Positions 30,765-31,208 of a stretch of 31,208 nucleotides of DNA are shown here, piece by piece. The stretch is from a virus. Position numbers and translations under genes: made by a program. The first letter of the stretch is position 1. Every line of letters starts with the position of its first letter. The stretch covers positions 1 to 31,208 of the IMG/VR virus record IMGVR_UViG_3300046170_000012; one strand, given 5' to 3'. The notes under the pieces were generated by a model. It ran no database searches. It was not told where the DNA came from and saw only the letters and a list, made by a program, of their open reading frames with translations.

Positions 30765-31208
30765 ATATTCTTTACCTCTATAACATTAGGAACTTTAGGT
30801 ACTTGAGTTAGGTATCTATAACCTGTTGAATATTTAAACACTCTTAAACCTTGTCCATCGTTAGCATCTTTATGACAATCAAACTTAAACCTACACCAAG
30901 TACAACCTTTTGCAAGTTTCATGTTACCAGACTTTCCATCTGGTTCATCATCATAACATTTATCAGGAGGTGTTGCTAACTTAACAGCCTTTTTAATATC
31001 AGTTATTTTCTTTTTGATATTAGGCTTATCAAAATTATCAGGCTTGAACATAGCTAACTCTCCTGACTCTTTATTAAGAGCAAGAAAACCGCCATGAGTA
31101 GTTCCTTCTGCTGATTCGTATCCTGCAAGTTGAGCCATATATCCGAATGGGTCATCCTCTGCTAGAGTACCATCTTTAAATTTCTTAAAGGCATAGCTTG
31201 AAGCAGTC
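30761..31208 (-). CDS. C-terminal part of a RecB/Cas4-like PD-(D/E)XK exonuclease, cut by window edge
   Basis: The frame is open from the right edge (31207) through 31138 to the TGA at 30761-30763, so the N-terminus lies outside the window. Visible are Y-A-F-K-K-F and D-P-F-G-Y-M-A-Q-L-A-G-Y, then G-G-F-L-A-L-N-K-E-S-G (fitting the second half of a PD-(D/E)XK core), and a Cys cluster C-T-W-C-R-F-K-F-D-C-H (C-x2-C-x5-C) with another Cys shortly before. That spacing is typical of the iron-sulphur cluster of AddB/Cas4-like nucleases. It probably replaces T7 gp6 exonuclease in host DNA breakdown and recombination. The catalytic D/E-x-K itself is not fully visible. Confidence 0.75.
   Translation of the reverse strand, partial: TASSYAFKKFKDGTLAEDDPFGYMAQLAGYESAEGTTHGGFLALNKESGELAMFKPDNFDKPNIKKKITDIKKAVKLATPPDKCYDDEPDGKSGNMKLAKGCTWCRFKFDCHKDANDGQGLRVFKYSTGYRYLTQVPKVPNVIEVKNI

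Noticed and set aside
1-31208. tRNA genes, integrase, attachment sites or insertion sequences
   Set aside because: I saw no cloverleaf-like segments, recombinase motifs or transposase frames. The window reads as a continuous lytic-phage gene set.

Overview
The window looks like 31.2 kb of a tailed-phage genome, most likely a short-tailed (T7-like podovirus) marine phage. The evidence is strong AT bias, tightly packed and often overlapping genes, a podovirus morphogenesis order (scaffold, major capsid, tail tube/nozzle, fibres, internal virion proteins, lysozyme, holin), and a replication/nucleotide block with T7-type endonuclease I, DUF3310, a RecB/Cas4-like exonuclease and class Ia ribonucleotide reductase. 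Gene style resembles podoviruses of marine alphaproteobacteria (SAR11/SAR116-like hosts); the host is inferred, not shown. Terminase, portal and polymerase genes are not in the window.

Layout. Bases 1-2974 (+) hold a pre-capsid protein split by a frameshift, a repeat-bearing leader, scaffold, major capsid protein and an intrinsic terminator. Bases 2990-10759 carry two tiny basic proteins, the tail tube adaptor and nozzle candidates, two S74-chaperone fibres and a small structural protein. Bases 10767-20461 carry a membrane/coiled-coil protein and five large virion or ejection-type proteins. Bases 20442-21900 form a lysis cassette: T4-type lysozyme, 3TM holin and two small membrane proteins. 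Bases 21897-26611 hold the most unusual part: a CsgF-like protein, a CsgG-like outer-membrane lipoprotein pore, a secreted curlin-repeat protein, a FecR-domain protein with a curlin-like tail, and a CHASE2-adenylate cyclase with intact catalytic residues. Bases 26595-31208 run on the minus strand and meet the + block tail to tail. In minus-strand order they hold an exonuclease (cut by the window edge), a small conserved protein (frameshifted), endonuclease I, DUF3310, nrdA, a zinc ribbon, nrdB and a small unknown protein.

How it may work together (inference). The minus block would degrade and process DNA and make dNTPs. The plus block is a late unit building virions and lysing the cell. The curli-like module lies directly downstream of the lysis genes with overlapping reading frames, so it is probably expressed late. 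It would place an amyloid-export pore in the outer membrane, export a curlin-like polymer, and possibly couple its state to cAMP synthesis through FecR and CHASE2. Each of three consecutive gene overlaps in this module encodes the signal peptide of the next protein.

Quality note. Three genes (bases 463, 22380-22383, 30638-30641) each need removal of one base to restore a coherent protein. All three are single-base insertions on the coding strand, so indel errors in the assembly are a serious possibility, with programmed frameshifting as the alternative.
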